A stretch of 64,000 nt of DNA, from the NCBI GenBank assembly GCA_026120035.1, contig JALRME010000016.1:920588-984587 (forward strand). The letters are read 5' to 3'. The position numbers and the translations under genes were made by a program. Shown in pieces: positions 33,450 to 44,351 of the stretch (position 1 is the stretch's first letter; the number at the start of each line of letters is the position of its first letter). The notes below the pieces were generated by a model, which did not search any database, was not told the DNA's origin, and saw nothing but the letters and a program-made list of their open reading frames with translations. The stretch is from Coleophoma eucalyptorum (Eukaryota; Ascomycota; Leotiomycetes; Helotiales; Dermateaceae).

Positions 33450-35799
33450 ATGGGTAAGCACTTCCCTCCTCTTTCTCTCCCTCTTCCTTTGTGTGTCCCA
33501 CGGTCTCTCCTCAACCCCAGCCTGATTCTCCAGCGGTTGAACCTGTGCTCGTACTGTTGTGCTCTTCATCTTCAACCTCTTCGCGTGGCTTGCTTTAACT
33601 TAGCTATCGAGTATTTTACTAACTGGCATCACTCTCATCAGCGGATACCGGAGACACCTATCGCCCTGTAAGTTCAAACTCTATAGTATCCGTATTCCTT
33701 ACTTTCTTCGGCCCATCAAGTCGTTGCGCATGCTGGACGTCTTGCCCAAGTATGAGTTAGGTTAAGATTCTTGGCCTCACCAACGTGCGCGGTCTGCTTG
33801 GATTTGCCCTTCGTCAGGCCATTATGCAGATTGCGATGGCTGGGATACTACTCTGTGCCTTCCGTATCTCGCAGCCTCGTTTTCACTTATAATATTATCT
33901 ATTATTGGGATACAGACTTACATGCTTCAGCGCGAGAGAACTCGTTCACCTCGTCGCGCTCGTTCTCGAAGCCCAGGTCGATCAACTCGTCGTCGATCTT
34001 ACTCTCCTCGCAGTCGTTCTCGCAGCCGCGACGATCATCGCAGAAACGACCGACGATCACGCTCACCAATGTCTGGCGCAGGAGCCGGTGCCGGTGCTGG
34101 TGGTTCTGGCAGCTCGGGATATGGCGGGCAGCCACCAAGGTCTTTTGAAGACCGCGCTGCAGCCAGAGAGCAGATGATGAGCAGCATCCGAGAGACATCA
34201 CAACAGGATCGCCGCGTCTACGTCGGCAACCTGTCATATGATGTTAAGTGGCATCACTTGAAAGATTTCATGAGATCCGGTTAGTTTCAGGCTTGGTAAA
34301 TTTTGAAGGAGTACGGCTGACATGCGCTCTGTTTTATGTAGCTGGAGAAGTTCTCTTCGCTGATGTGTTACTGCTTCCGAATGGAATGTCGAAGGTGGGC
34401 GCCTATACGTAGCTGGTTTTCTTTTCTTTTTGGTCATTGAAGGAATGTTTGGATTGACGGATTGGGACATTGTTCCGTGGGTTATGTAGGGATGCGGGTA
34501 AGTTGTGTTAATTTCCTTGTTTCGTTCCAGCTGCTAACAACTTATAGCATTGTAGAATATGCCACCAGGGAGCAAGCTCAACAGGCCGTCAACACTCTTA
34601 GCAACCAAAACCTGATGGGGAGATTGGTTTATGTCCGCGAGGTAAGAATTTACCCAAATTATCTACAATCACCAGTACTGAGCCAATACAACCAGGACCG
34701 AGAGGCAGAACCTCGATTCACTACACCATCAACAGCACGCGGTGGGTTTGATGGTGGCCCTGGACGCGGTGGATTTGGCGGAGGCCCTTACGGCGGTGCC
34801 ATGGGTGGTGGGGGAGGTGGCCGTCAAATCTACGTCTCCAACGTTTGTTCTATCCCTCTCTTCTTCGGCTTCGTAGTAGCCGCGTCGTTAACATCATCTC
34901 CAGTTACCGTACACCGTGGGATGGCAAGATCTAAAGGATTTGTTCCGCCAAGCTGGTAAGTCGAGGCTCATCACTGACATTTAGCTCCCTCGTCCGTATT
35001 GACATTTCGGTCTTTTTTAGCTCGTAATGGTGCGGTCATTCGCGCCGATGTCCACGTCGGCCCAGATGGTCGCCCAAAGGGATCCGGCATTGTCGCCTTT
35101 GAATCCCCAGATGATGCCCGCAATGCAATCCAACAATTCAATGGATATGACTGGCAAGGACGTCCTCTCGAAGTTCGTGAGGATCGTTTTGCTGGTTCTG
35201 CACCAGGATTCGGAGGCCGAGGTGGTTTTGGAGCTCGGGGCGGCTTTGGTGGAGGTTTTGGAGCTCGTGGTGGTTTTGGAGCTCGGGGTGGCTTTGGTGC
35301 AGGCTTTGGTCGTGGAGGTTATGGCGGCGGTGGGTATGGCGGCGTTGGCGGTGGTTTTGATGCCGGCGGTGCTCCTGCTCCATCTGCGGTCCCTAATCCT
35401 TTCACCGACTACGCAACCGCGGGAACAGATCGAAGTGAGACTATCTATGTTCGAAACGTAAGCAAGCCCTATGATGCGAGACCAACATCATGTATGTCTA
35501 ACGCTGAGAAATAGTTACCATGGTCTACGAGCAACGAAGATCTTGTGGAACTGTTCACCACTATCGGAAAAGTGGAACAGGCTGAGATTCAATATGAGCC
35601 AAATGGTAGATCTCGAGGAACTGGTGTCGTTCGTTTCGATACTGCTGAAAATGCAGACACCGCTATCGAAAAGTTCTCTGGCTACCAGTATGGTGGTCGA
35701 CCACTTGGCTTGAGCTTTGTTAAGTATCAGACACCTGGCAGCGGTGGTGATGCCATGGAGACTGAAGCTACAAGCCTCACCCAAGACCAGATTATGTGA
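33450..35799 (+). CDS. Three-RRM SR/RGG RNA-binding protein, GBP2/HRB1 type, ten exons with micro-exons
   Basis: Gbp2/Hrb1-like proteins bind mRNA co-transcriptionally (TREX) and take part in nuclear quality control and export. Exons: 33450-33453, 33642-33667, 33916-34279, 34342-34394, 34490-34497, 34548-34641, 34696-34842, 34904-34955, 35021-35457 and 35515-35799, giving 489 aa. The first coding exon is only ATGG and exon 5 is 8 nt; both are forced by frame and by the RRM sequence (NGMSK-GCG-IVEYAT). Layout: Arg/Ser-rich N-terminus, RRM1 about 110-183 (RRVYVGNL), Gly-rich linker, RRM2 about 226-300 (RQIYVSN-LPY, GSGIVAFES), GGFGARGG repeats, RRM3 about 389-462 (ETIYVRN-LPW, GTGVVRFDT). RRM2 and RRM3 are split by an intron at the same phase-0 site after the RNP2 Asn. 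Confidence 0.9.
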
Positions 35800-37500
35800 G
35801 CATTCGCTTTGGAGAGCGGTCCTCTAGCTGGGTTTGATTGCAGACTGCTCTTAGCAGTATCTTTGGGTTAATTTCCTACACTTTATGTATACAAAGTTCC
35901 CTTCTTCCATCAATTTGTTAGGCAGACAGCAAGGTGGCGGAAATGAAGATTAAGCGCAGATTTCTTGGCTGTCAGGACGAAAGAAGTTACCATGAGCATG
36001 AACATCAGGAAGAGCGAAGCACTTTTATGTGATATAACAAAAGTTTTGTTACCATGCGCAATATATGATACATGTTACTTCACGAAAATTTGACAGACTT
36101 GAAACCCGGCAAAGTTGTACTAATACGTTTTTATAAAAACCTGTGTAGCTGGTCCTCCTTTCCTTGCAGTTTAATGTGTTTCCATAAGAAAGGCCTTCTC
36201 ATCATAAATTGTCTAGACCGCCAGCTATCAATTGATAAACGCCAGACTCATTAACAGCCTCTACTTTCAAGTGCTTGGCAATTATTCTACAGGCTTGACT
36301 GATTTAAGTGTATTGAATTTGAGCCTCACTCTGGTCATGCCGGCGGTGTGACTGTTGGATGTCGGGCTTGAAGGTGTGCCAGAGTGATCATAGGACTTGA
36401 AGTGGAGGAGTTTCTTTCGCTCTTGATCGGGGCCAGACTAGGAAGTTATCAGGAAAATATAGTCATTGTCTTCGAGCAGACCCACTGTAATCAAGGATAG
36501 AAATTATGAAAGATTTAAAATCAAATCAAATCCTACAAGTAACCAGCTAAAACTATCAATCTAGATATTACAGCGATCCAGTGGAAACAAAATCCCTCCA
36601 TAATGAGTATGAAGCAAGATTCCATTTGGCACCCGCAGCTTGGATACCATCGGTATCATGGACACACAGGAAGGGACCCAGAAGGTAAATATCGAGACGT
36701 CCCGCTGGTTTGATAGAGACGAGTATTGAGGACTCAATTCTGGTTGCATGCCTCTCCACATCAAAATTTAAGTACTTGTGCATCCTAGTAGGGTGCCCCA
36801 AAGCCAGAAGCAGCCTTTCATGTCAAATTTTGGTAAGGAGTGGGGGATTCCAAGCTTGTTGTACAGATAAGTGAGCAAGTACAAACGCAGCACAGCTCCA
36901 AAGGTAGGCTGAGTGAGGATATAACGAATAGGGATACGCAAGCTCACGTTCAGGCTGTCCTTTGGGGTGTTCCCAGTGGCTCGCAAGACACGATATTAAG
37001 TTCCAACTTCCAGTTATACAAATCAGGCAGAGTATGAGTTTTTCCAACGACGCTGGATGGAATTGAGGCAACTACAGAAATGGTTAACGTATACCGAATC
37101 TGTTGCAAATAGCAATCAACAGTCGTCTTTCTTTTGCCGATACGAACACACTGGACGAAGCTATTCAATCAAACAACCAAAAGCTACACTGTGAATGGTG
37201 CAGCCCAGATTTCCTTCTATAACAGTATTTCTAAACCATAAGAGACACTTATGGGCAACCCAGGTTACAAAAATGTAAATGCGGCCATCATCTAATGCTA
37301 ATTTAGATGCAAATGCCTAAGAGAATCCAGGTCTTCCTTATGAAGATGACAATACCAGATGCGGGACCAGCAGAGTATCTCTTTCTTCCAACCATTCTCC
37401 AGCAGACGTAGGGCATCTGCAATTCCCCTGGAGTGGTCATAGAAGTGACGTATCCATGTCTTTCGAAGTGTGTCGAGCAGCTTATTGCTTTTGAGTATAC
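35800..37500. other. 1.7-kb gene-free interval
   Basis: Between the GBP2-like stop and the SRP14 stop. Moderately AT-rich. Minus-strand frames around 36560-37170 (60-82 codons) carry no recognisable motif and no joining splice pattern that I could support. Confidence 0.45.
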
Positions 37501-38025
37501 TCAGGTATTTTTCGTGGCATCCTCCCCAGCGCCAATTGCACCCTTCTTTTTCTTGGCCTTTGTCTCTTTCTTTCGTCTGCTTCGATCCCGTTTCTTAAGC
37601 CCTGACATTCCTAGTTTGCATACTTCTGCATACTTGATGAAGAAAGATTCCAGTTCCTCAGCCTGTACTATAGTAGAAAGCATGATCTTCTCACTTCGTT
37701 TCGCTTTAGATTTTCCATCAGTCGCTCGAATTATGATGGGCGCTGGCTTGAGAAGCTGTGTGTCTTGAACCTCCAAGCTTGTTGTGGTGTTTTCGTCTTC
37801 GCCGTAAGTCACTGCAGAAAATCAGAGTCGTGCATGCAGTATGGAGAGGTAGTTAATGCGTACTACGCTTCTGTGTGAGGAACACAGAGCCATGGTCTTT
37901 TTGGCGACGCTCTTCAAAAAGTTCTGCCAGTCGTAGAAAGAACTAGATGCTAGATCAGTAAGTCATTGAGAGTGGAGAGGCTTTGCAGTACGGACGTCTT
38001 CGTTACTTAGGGGCATATTTGCCAT
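37501..38025 (-). CDS. SRP14: SRP14, signal recognition particle Alu-domain subunit
   Basis: SRP14 binds the Alu end of SRP RNA and mediates elongation arrest of secretory proteins. Exons 38025-37996, 37942-37864 and 37811-37501 give 139 aa. The junctions rebuild the family start: SNED-FFLRLAELFEERRQKDHG, SVFLTQKR-MTYGEDE. The middle has PIIIRATDGKSKAKRSEKI and LESFFIKYAEVCKLGMSGLKKRDRSRRKK, and the Lys-rich tail is normal for the family. The donor of intron 1 is the weak GTCCGT, chosen because it gives the exact family junction. A second possible ATG lies three codons in (38016). Divergent from SGD1 with a 349-base shared promoter. Confidence 0.9.
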
Positions 38026-38374
38026 TCTTTCTCTCGGATATGGAGGCCCAAGCTGCCATAAAAGGGGGCGGTGGCTGATTCGAGAGATGGCGACTGCGAG
38101 CGACAGTGGTGTTGATGTTCAGAAGAGGACAATATGTGCGCTGTGGAGGTGATGTGAGATGAGGCACAAGCTTGATTGAGTGTGGGGTTGCTAGTTGCTC
38201 CACTTTAAAGTTTTTGGATCGGCTCGCGAAATCTGATCCGATCGCATTCGTTGTTTATTCTTCATCAGTTCCCGCAACTATTGCGTATGCCTCCAGTTCG
38301 AATCTGCACCCTGATCGCATATCTAAATCTCCAGGGGATACTAAGAACCATTTGCATCGATCTCACATTTGCTA
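38026..38374. other. Divergent promoter of SRP14 and SGD1
   Basis: 349 bases between opposed start codons. A GTTCGAATC stretch near 38297 looks like a Pol III B-box, but no tRNA cloverleaf can be folded around it. Confidence 0.45.
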
Positions 38375-41020
38375 ATGCCGCCTATTCAGAATGGGTTGAA
38401 GCTTCCAGCCAAGCTCGTCAGCGAGCTTGGTGGTCAAGGTAAGATAACTATAGAGAAATTCCGTTGCAATACCGTAAAGCTCAACGTGTATGACTGACGC
38501 CCCCTGGTCTTAGGTTTGCCATCAAGTAATCGACGACCGCAAAGGATACACACCAGTCGTAAAGACATGCGCAAAGCCGATCGGGTGCAGAAGAAGGCAT
38601 TGCGAAATGGTCCACCACCCCACAAACGAGCGAAGACCCAACACGTTCCTGTACCAATTTCGCCCTCGCCCCAGAGTTCAGATTCAGAGGACTCTATATC
38701 GAAAGATCTCAAATCGTCCACCTCTAAAATATCCAAAGCCCCTCTTGCCAGAGATCCAACCTGGCCGCAGAACGGCAAAAACACACCAATTCCCTCGAGA
38801 CCTAGATCAGTAACTCCACCAAGCTCAAGAATTTCCCTAGCTGTTAAACACAAACTTGAGGAAGACGATGAGGAAATCGCCGCGCTGGAGAAGAAGCTCG
38901 GGATTAAAGGCAAAAAGAAATTGCCTCAGTCGTTCCTAGACGACGGACTAGATGAACTTTTACAAGGATTGGACTCAGAGGAGGACGCTCTGCAGCAACA
39001 AGTGCGGAAAGAAAAGACTGAACAGGATGATTGGTTGAATGAGAAGAGGAGGCAGGCCCGCTTAAAGGCCGCAGAAGGGAATATTCAGGATGACTTACTT
39101 ACATCCGATGAAGAATCTTCGGGGCTTGGAGATAATTCTATGTCAGAAGGGTTTGCTTCAGATGAGGATTACACTGATACCGTCGAGGGTGGGCAGAGCT
39201 CAAAGGGTTTCCAGGAGCATAGCACAAGCGACTTTGAAGGATTCGAATCTGATACAGAATCAACAAACCAACCTCGAGTCCGGGAGAACCCCTATGTAGC
39301 CCCGACACCAAGCAATGGGAATACTGCCGAAAAATACGTCCCACCTTCTCTACGCAGAGCCTTGTCATCAGATACGGAAACCCTAACTCGTTTACGACGT
39401 CAAACACAAGGTCTAGTGAATCGTTTGACAGAGGCAAATCTATTGTCCATTCTTGCTGAAATCGAGAAAATTTACCGCGATAATCCTCGGCAGCACGTCA
39501 CCTCAACACTCGTTGACCTTCTTCTTACGCAAGTCTGTGAACCAACGAGTTTACCTGACACTTCTATTATTGTCCCTGCTGGGTTCATAGCTGCGGTCTA
39601 CAAGGTCATTGGGGTTGATTTTGGAGCACAAGTTATGCAGAGGACTGTTGAACTGTTTAGCGAGCACTACACAAAGGCAACAGCCCTGCAAAACTTTGGC
39701 GGGACCAGCTTCGACAGCAAGGAAACTTCGAATCTCATTACACTTCTCTCCGAGCTGTATAACTTTCAGGTCATAGGAAGCAACCTCATGTTTGACTATG
39801 TGCGACACTTCCTAGAAAAGCTTACTGAATTAAATGCTGAGCTGCTTTTGAGAGTCGTTCGAATTTCAGGGCCACAACTTCGACAGGATGACCCGTCTGC
39901 GCTCAAGGAGATTGTGTCCATGCTTGGTCCAGCTGTTGCAAGCGTGGGAGAGGAGAATCTGTCAGTTCGTACCAAATTTATGATCGAAGCCATCAACAAT
40001 TTGAAAAACAACCGAAACAAGACTGGAGGAGCAACATCTGCTATTAACTCGGAACATTTAACTAAAATGAAAAAAACCCTTGGAACCTTGAACACTCGGA
40101 GTGTAAAAGCAACAGAGCCCCTCCGCATTGGCTTAAAGGATATTCAAGACGCCGAGAAGAAGGGCAAGTGGTGGCTTGTGGGAGCTAGTTGGTCTGGCCC
40201 AGCTGCTGAAGGGAGCCGGGATGAAGAGCCTGGCAGTACCAGTTCGAAGTCGTTGAACAAAGACAAAATCGCTCCAGATGATTCTGGGACATCTGATCTT
40301 GTTCAGCTTGCAAGTCAACACCGGATGAACACAGACATACGCCGTGCTATTTTCATTACGATAATGTCAGCTTCTGATTATCAGGACGCATATCTTCGTC
40401 TGATGAAACTCAGACTCAAAAAGGTGCAAGAGCTAGAGATCCCAAAAGTACTTATACGCTGTTCTGGTTCTGAAAAAACTTATAATCCTTATTATACACT
40501 CATTGCAAGAAAGCTCTGCGGTGACCGCAAGCTAAAAATGGCATTCCAATTCAGCTTGTGGGATCTTTTCAAAAGGATGGGAGAGGGAGACGAGAGCGAT
40601 GAAATTCTTGACGATGATCCAGAAAACGACTTGGACACCAGACGCATTGTCAATCTCGCAAAGATGTATGGTGCCCTGATTGCTGATGGTGGGCTCAACC
40701 TAGGTGTGCTGAAAAATCTTAACTTGAGCTATCTGCAGACCAAAACAAAGATGTTTGTTGAGGTGCTTTTCATCAGTATCTTTCTGCAATTGAAGCGGCA
40801 ATTAAAGTCCGAAGCGGATGAGCAAGTAGCAAGGGTCTTTTCAAGGGTCAAGGAATATCCACAACTCATCAGAGGTTTCCAGTACTTCCTCAAAAAGGTG
40901 GTTAGTAAAACGGATATAGCAGGTAGCAAGGCCGATGCAAGCACTGTAAAGAAGGGATGCAAGATAGTAGCTCGTGTGCTCGACGACATTGTAGCTAGTG
41001 ATTCGGCAGATCGTGTTTAG
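38375..41020 (+). CDS. SGD1: SGD1/NOM1-like nucleolar MIF4G-MA3 protein
   Basis: Sgd1/NOM1 is a nucleolar factor of 40S ribosome production that recruits an eIF4A-like helicase (Fal1/eIF4AIII). Exons 38375-38438 and 38514-41020 give 856 aa; exon 1 supplies LPAKLVSELGGQG. Layout: basic N-terminus with HTSRKDMRKADRVQKKAL; acidic disordered part; YVPPSLRRALSS leads into MIF4G (about 290-500, QGLVNRLTEANLLSILAEIE and VPAGFIAAVYKVIG); MA3 about 625-740 (TDIRRAIFITIMSASDYQDA, NPYYTLIARKLCGD, FQFSLWDLFKRMGE). Length and domain order agree with the family. Confidence 0.92.
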
Positions 41021-41392
41021 AAAGATCCTTGACAATATTTTAAAGGACTGAAAGTTCCTCTTTTTCGACATATATTGGTACTAATGGGTGTATTCCAATT
41101 TAATGCTCCTTTCCATTCTAATTAATTGATTGGAAAGTCTCTGTCTCCAATTCGCTGATATTTGTACGTTCTATCTCTACGTCCTGCTGTGTTCACTGGC
41201 GCAAAACTACTCGAAGCAGATATTCCAGTGCCATTCATTCCACTCTGTCCCTCGTGCGCCATCAATTTCTATGCTCACTAGAATCGCTGCAACAGGTTCT
41301 GGCCTTCTTCATTTCCCTTGGGGTGCCCATCCTGTTCGTAACTCGCTGCGTGACTCCTCGATCCATTGACTCTGAAGTCCTTAGCCATTGCC
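41021..41392. other. Convergent interval SGD1/RSA3
   Basis: 372 bases between two stop codons; AT-rich 3' UTR-like sequence, nothing else seen. Confidence 0.45.
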
Positions 41393-41864
41393 TCAACTTA
41401 TGTCTTTGGACTTGGTAGCACTGCAAACGACCTGCCGCTGCTCATCTATCGTAAATGAGGAACTTCCTTGCTCAAGAGCCTTAACTAACAACTGTAGCGA
41501 GCTGGCACCTTTAAAGTCGTCGGATTCTCGTATGGCGTTGAGGTCATCAGCAAACTCGATTGTCGCGCGTTGCATGAGGTACTTGGTGAAAAGGTTTTGC
41601 ACGTCGCCATCTGACAAAGCTTTCGGAGCTGTGAGAGATCCAGCGCCTTGCGCATATTCTACGGATTCATCTGTTTGATCCGCTGGAGAGTCGGTTTCTG
41701 GCTCGTGCTGCTCTTGTTCATCGCTGCTACTTTCACTGTCTGAGATCACTATATCGTTGTCAGCTGGGGATATCATAAGACTCAAAGTACCCCATCTGCT
41801 AACCTTGTGTGCGCGACTTCCTTTTCTTCTGGCGCTTTGGCTTGATATTAACCTTGGGAGCCAT
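41393..41864 (-). CDS. RSA3-like ribosome assembly protein
   Basis: Rsa3 acts with Dbp6 in early 60S assembly in the nucleolus. Exons 41864-41804 and 41763-41393 give 143 aa with an intron of only 40 nt. N-terminus: MAPKVNIKPKRQKKRKSRTQ, a strongly basic nucleolar-type signal; then an acidic Ser/Asp/Glu stretch; then the conserved C-terminal half with QNLFTKYLMQRATIEFADD, LNAIRESDDFKGASSLQLL and VKALEQGSSSFTIDEQRQV, matching the RSA3 domain (PF14615) pattern. The frame crosses the intron without a stop, so the splice is decided by the N-terminal basic exon and phase. Confidence 0.8.
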
Positions 41865-42280
41865 CGTCAATGCTGATGGCAGAGTTTGAAATTCTGCAAT
41901 ATGCGTCTCTGACGTCGGGCTGAGAATCGAGAAAATTAGACGAAGACTCTTATCTCGGAAGGCCGTCGCGATAGTACTTGATCTAGCCTTTAAGCGAGCC
42001 TTCCCCCTTTCTTTTACCGGGTTTACCAAAGGCATATATAGCTAGGTCTTCCAACAAGCTGAGCACCGAATCACAACAACATTTTCATTTATAGACAACC
42101 ACTTAGAGGGACCTCGATTTTAATTCATATTTTATATTGTCATAAAACTGCCAAATTTATATCCTTTATTTGGTTGAGTGAAAAAGATGACCACCAAATC
42201 AGGTAGACTGGTCCAGTGGGGGGATCCTGTGAAGATGAAGAAAGAAGAAAAAAACACCAAGCAGGCTTCTCGCCAGCAAA
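41865..42280. other. RSA3 promoter / multicopper oxidase 3' region
   Basis: 416 bases. An A-rich run on the plus strand near 42236-42260 corresponds to a T-rich 3' UTR of the oxidase. No other feature. Confidence 0.45.
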
Positions 42281-44351
42281 TCATACCGGGTACGACCTTC
42301 GTCCCTTACCATTAAACTCGGACTGTACAGGAGCAGTATCACTGATGGTGCTGGTCGCAGTAGCATAGTATGAAACCAGGGCTTGTTCCAAGCCGTCATG
42401 GTTTACATAAGCATTGAGGTTAGCAAGATTTGGCAGGGCATTTGCTTTCACAAAGTCTAATGTCTGGATACTGGCATTATAGGGTCGAGAAGTAAATCGT
42501 GGATCGACAGGGTCGATGAACTTAGCCGTCTGCGGCGGGTAGTTGAAATTCGGTAGGTCGCTGACATTGAATGCTGCCATCATAGCATGGTCTTCGTGAA
42601 CAAGGTTATGGCAGTGGAACATCTTTGATCTCATGTCAGCAAATTTGACAGATATTAACTGGACGCTATACTCACGTAGAGACCGTCCCAGGGTGTGTAA
42701 CGCGCAAGGACATAAACCTCTTCGTTCTGGCCGACAAGCACAACATCTTGTAAGGCGGCAGCTTCGTAGGTCTGTACTCCCCGAGCCCCTTTCTGGCGTG
42801 AAACAACTTGGAAGTCAACAAGATGTACGTGTACAGGATGCGCCCAACCACCACCATTATTAACAAGTTTCCAGAGTTCAACAGACCCGCGCGGTGGCTT
42901 TGCCAGAACTCGGTTGTTGATGTCGTCAAATGTCACACCATTAATTGTCCATCCACCATTCCTGATAGAGATATTAGCAACCATTATTTCATTGTCATGG
43001 TATACTGTATTCGTGGCACTTACTTGGATTCGAAGTTGAAGATGTGATCTGGCTTGGACAAATCTTTTGGAGGCGGGAGTGGTAAAGGGTCAAAGGAAGA
43101 AGGCATTGGGCCGTTATTTGAAGTGTCAGAAACTGTCGTACCAACATTAAACTTCATCACTTGGTCCGTGTTGTTGTATGGCGTATCAGCTTGGACAACA
43201 AGGAAGTTCTTCATGTAGATAGACTTCCCGGCATATGGTGCAAAGTCGAATACGATTTCCCATCTTTCAGCGATTGATGCCCAAAGGTCGGGAGTCAAGA
43301 CGGGCTTAGATGTGCGGCCACTGTCCGAACCAACTACGTAGAAAGGAATATGGTTGGCAGTATCATCCTCCTTAATCGATAGATCTGTGACAAAGTAGAG
43401 ACGGAAAGTACGGCTGATAGAGGTATCCAAAATACGGAAGCGATACTTGCGAGGTTCCGCGTTGAAGAATGGCCATGGTTGTCCATTACTACGTGGGCAC
43501 GTCAGTGGGCGTCAGGCACAGCTATGGAACGGGAGGGGATTACATACACATGGATAATGTCGCCGAACAAGCTGACACCTGGTTGCGTTGCTGGCGAGAC
43601 AAGCTGGCCATTGGAGTCATATTGCTTGCCAGAGAGTGACAGAGGAATGTCATATTTTCCCTGTGGAAGGCCAGATGCCTTTTCGGTGTCATCGGTGAGA
43701 ATATAGAAGCCTGCCTGGCCAAAGTAGGCATTCTCGGCAGTGTGATCGATGGCATGATCGTGATACCAGAGGGTACGAGCTCTCTGAGCGTTAGGATAGT
43801 AGTAATCTTTGTAGAAGCCAACTGGGATTGTATCTTCTGCCCATCCATCCCAGGGTGGGTGAGCTATATAAAGCCCGTAAGTAAAGGTATAACTTTCATC
43901 TGTATACCTGAGGAATTTCTAGCAGACTTACTGATTGACCCATGGAGGTGAGTGACAGTTGGCTTGTCGTTGCCCTCGTTGATGAAGCGGACTACAGCCT
44001 CCGTGCCGAAGGTCATGTGGAAGGTTGGACCAGGGGATATGCCATCATAACCGACGAGTTTTGTAGGCTGGAGTTCTGGATACACCTGCTGTGTGAGGGC
44101 CTTGATGTGAATCTCATAGTAGTCGACCTTTGAACCGTCTGCGCGGGTATAGGTACTTCAAGCCAAATGTCAGAATGGGCAATTTGCCATGAAATGGAAG
44201 CAATTTTTACGTACGTCAGAGGAGTCTTGACCGGAGGAACTGGGAGCGGGAATTCATAGAAATGTTTATATACAGGGCTGAGTTGTGAACCTCCAGCTCC
44301 GTCAACAGCTGCAGAGAAGATGGCGGCGACAAACGCAAGGACAAAGAACAT
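42281..44351 (-). CDS. Secreted multicopper oxidase, bilirubin-oxidase/CotA type, six exons
   Basis: Four-copper oxidase that couples oxidation of phenols or tetrapyrroles to reduction of O2 to water. Exons 44351-44215, 44155-43932, 43863-43548, 43488-43024, 42961-42676 and 42622-42281 give 589 aa. A hydrophobic start (MFFVLAFVAAIFSAAVDG) predicts secretion. All copper ligands are present: THLHGS (His115/117), WYHDHA (155/157), HPVHVH (422-427) and HCHNLVHEDHAMM (479-491), whose HCHNxxHED form with axial Met is characteristic of the bilirubin oxidase group rather than typical laccases; THPPWDGWAEDT also fits that group. Exon 6 starts after AAAG, an unusual acceptor chosen by frame. It sits at the edge of the repeat-rich region. 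The natural substrate cannot be read from sequence. Confidence 0.9.

Noticed and set aside
36561..37168. Possible multi-exon minus-strand gene
   Set aside because: Frames of 60-82 codons with no motif, and no donor/acceptor pairs giving a convincing joined protein.
38221..38310. Possible tRNA because of a GTTCGAATC B-box-like string
   Set aside because: No A box, acceptor stem or anticodon arm can be paired at the right spacing.
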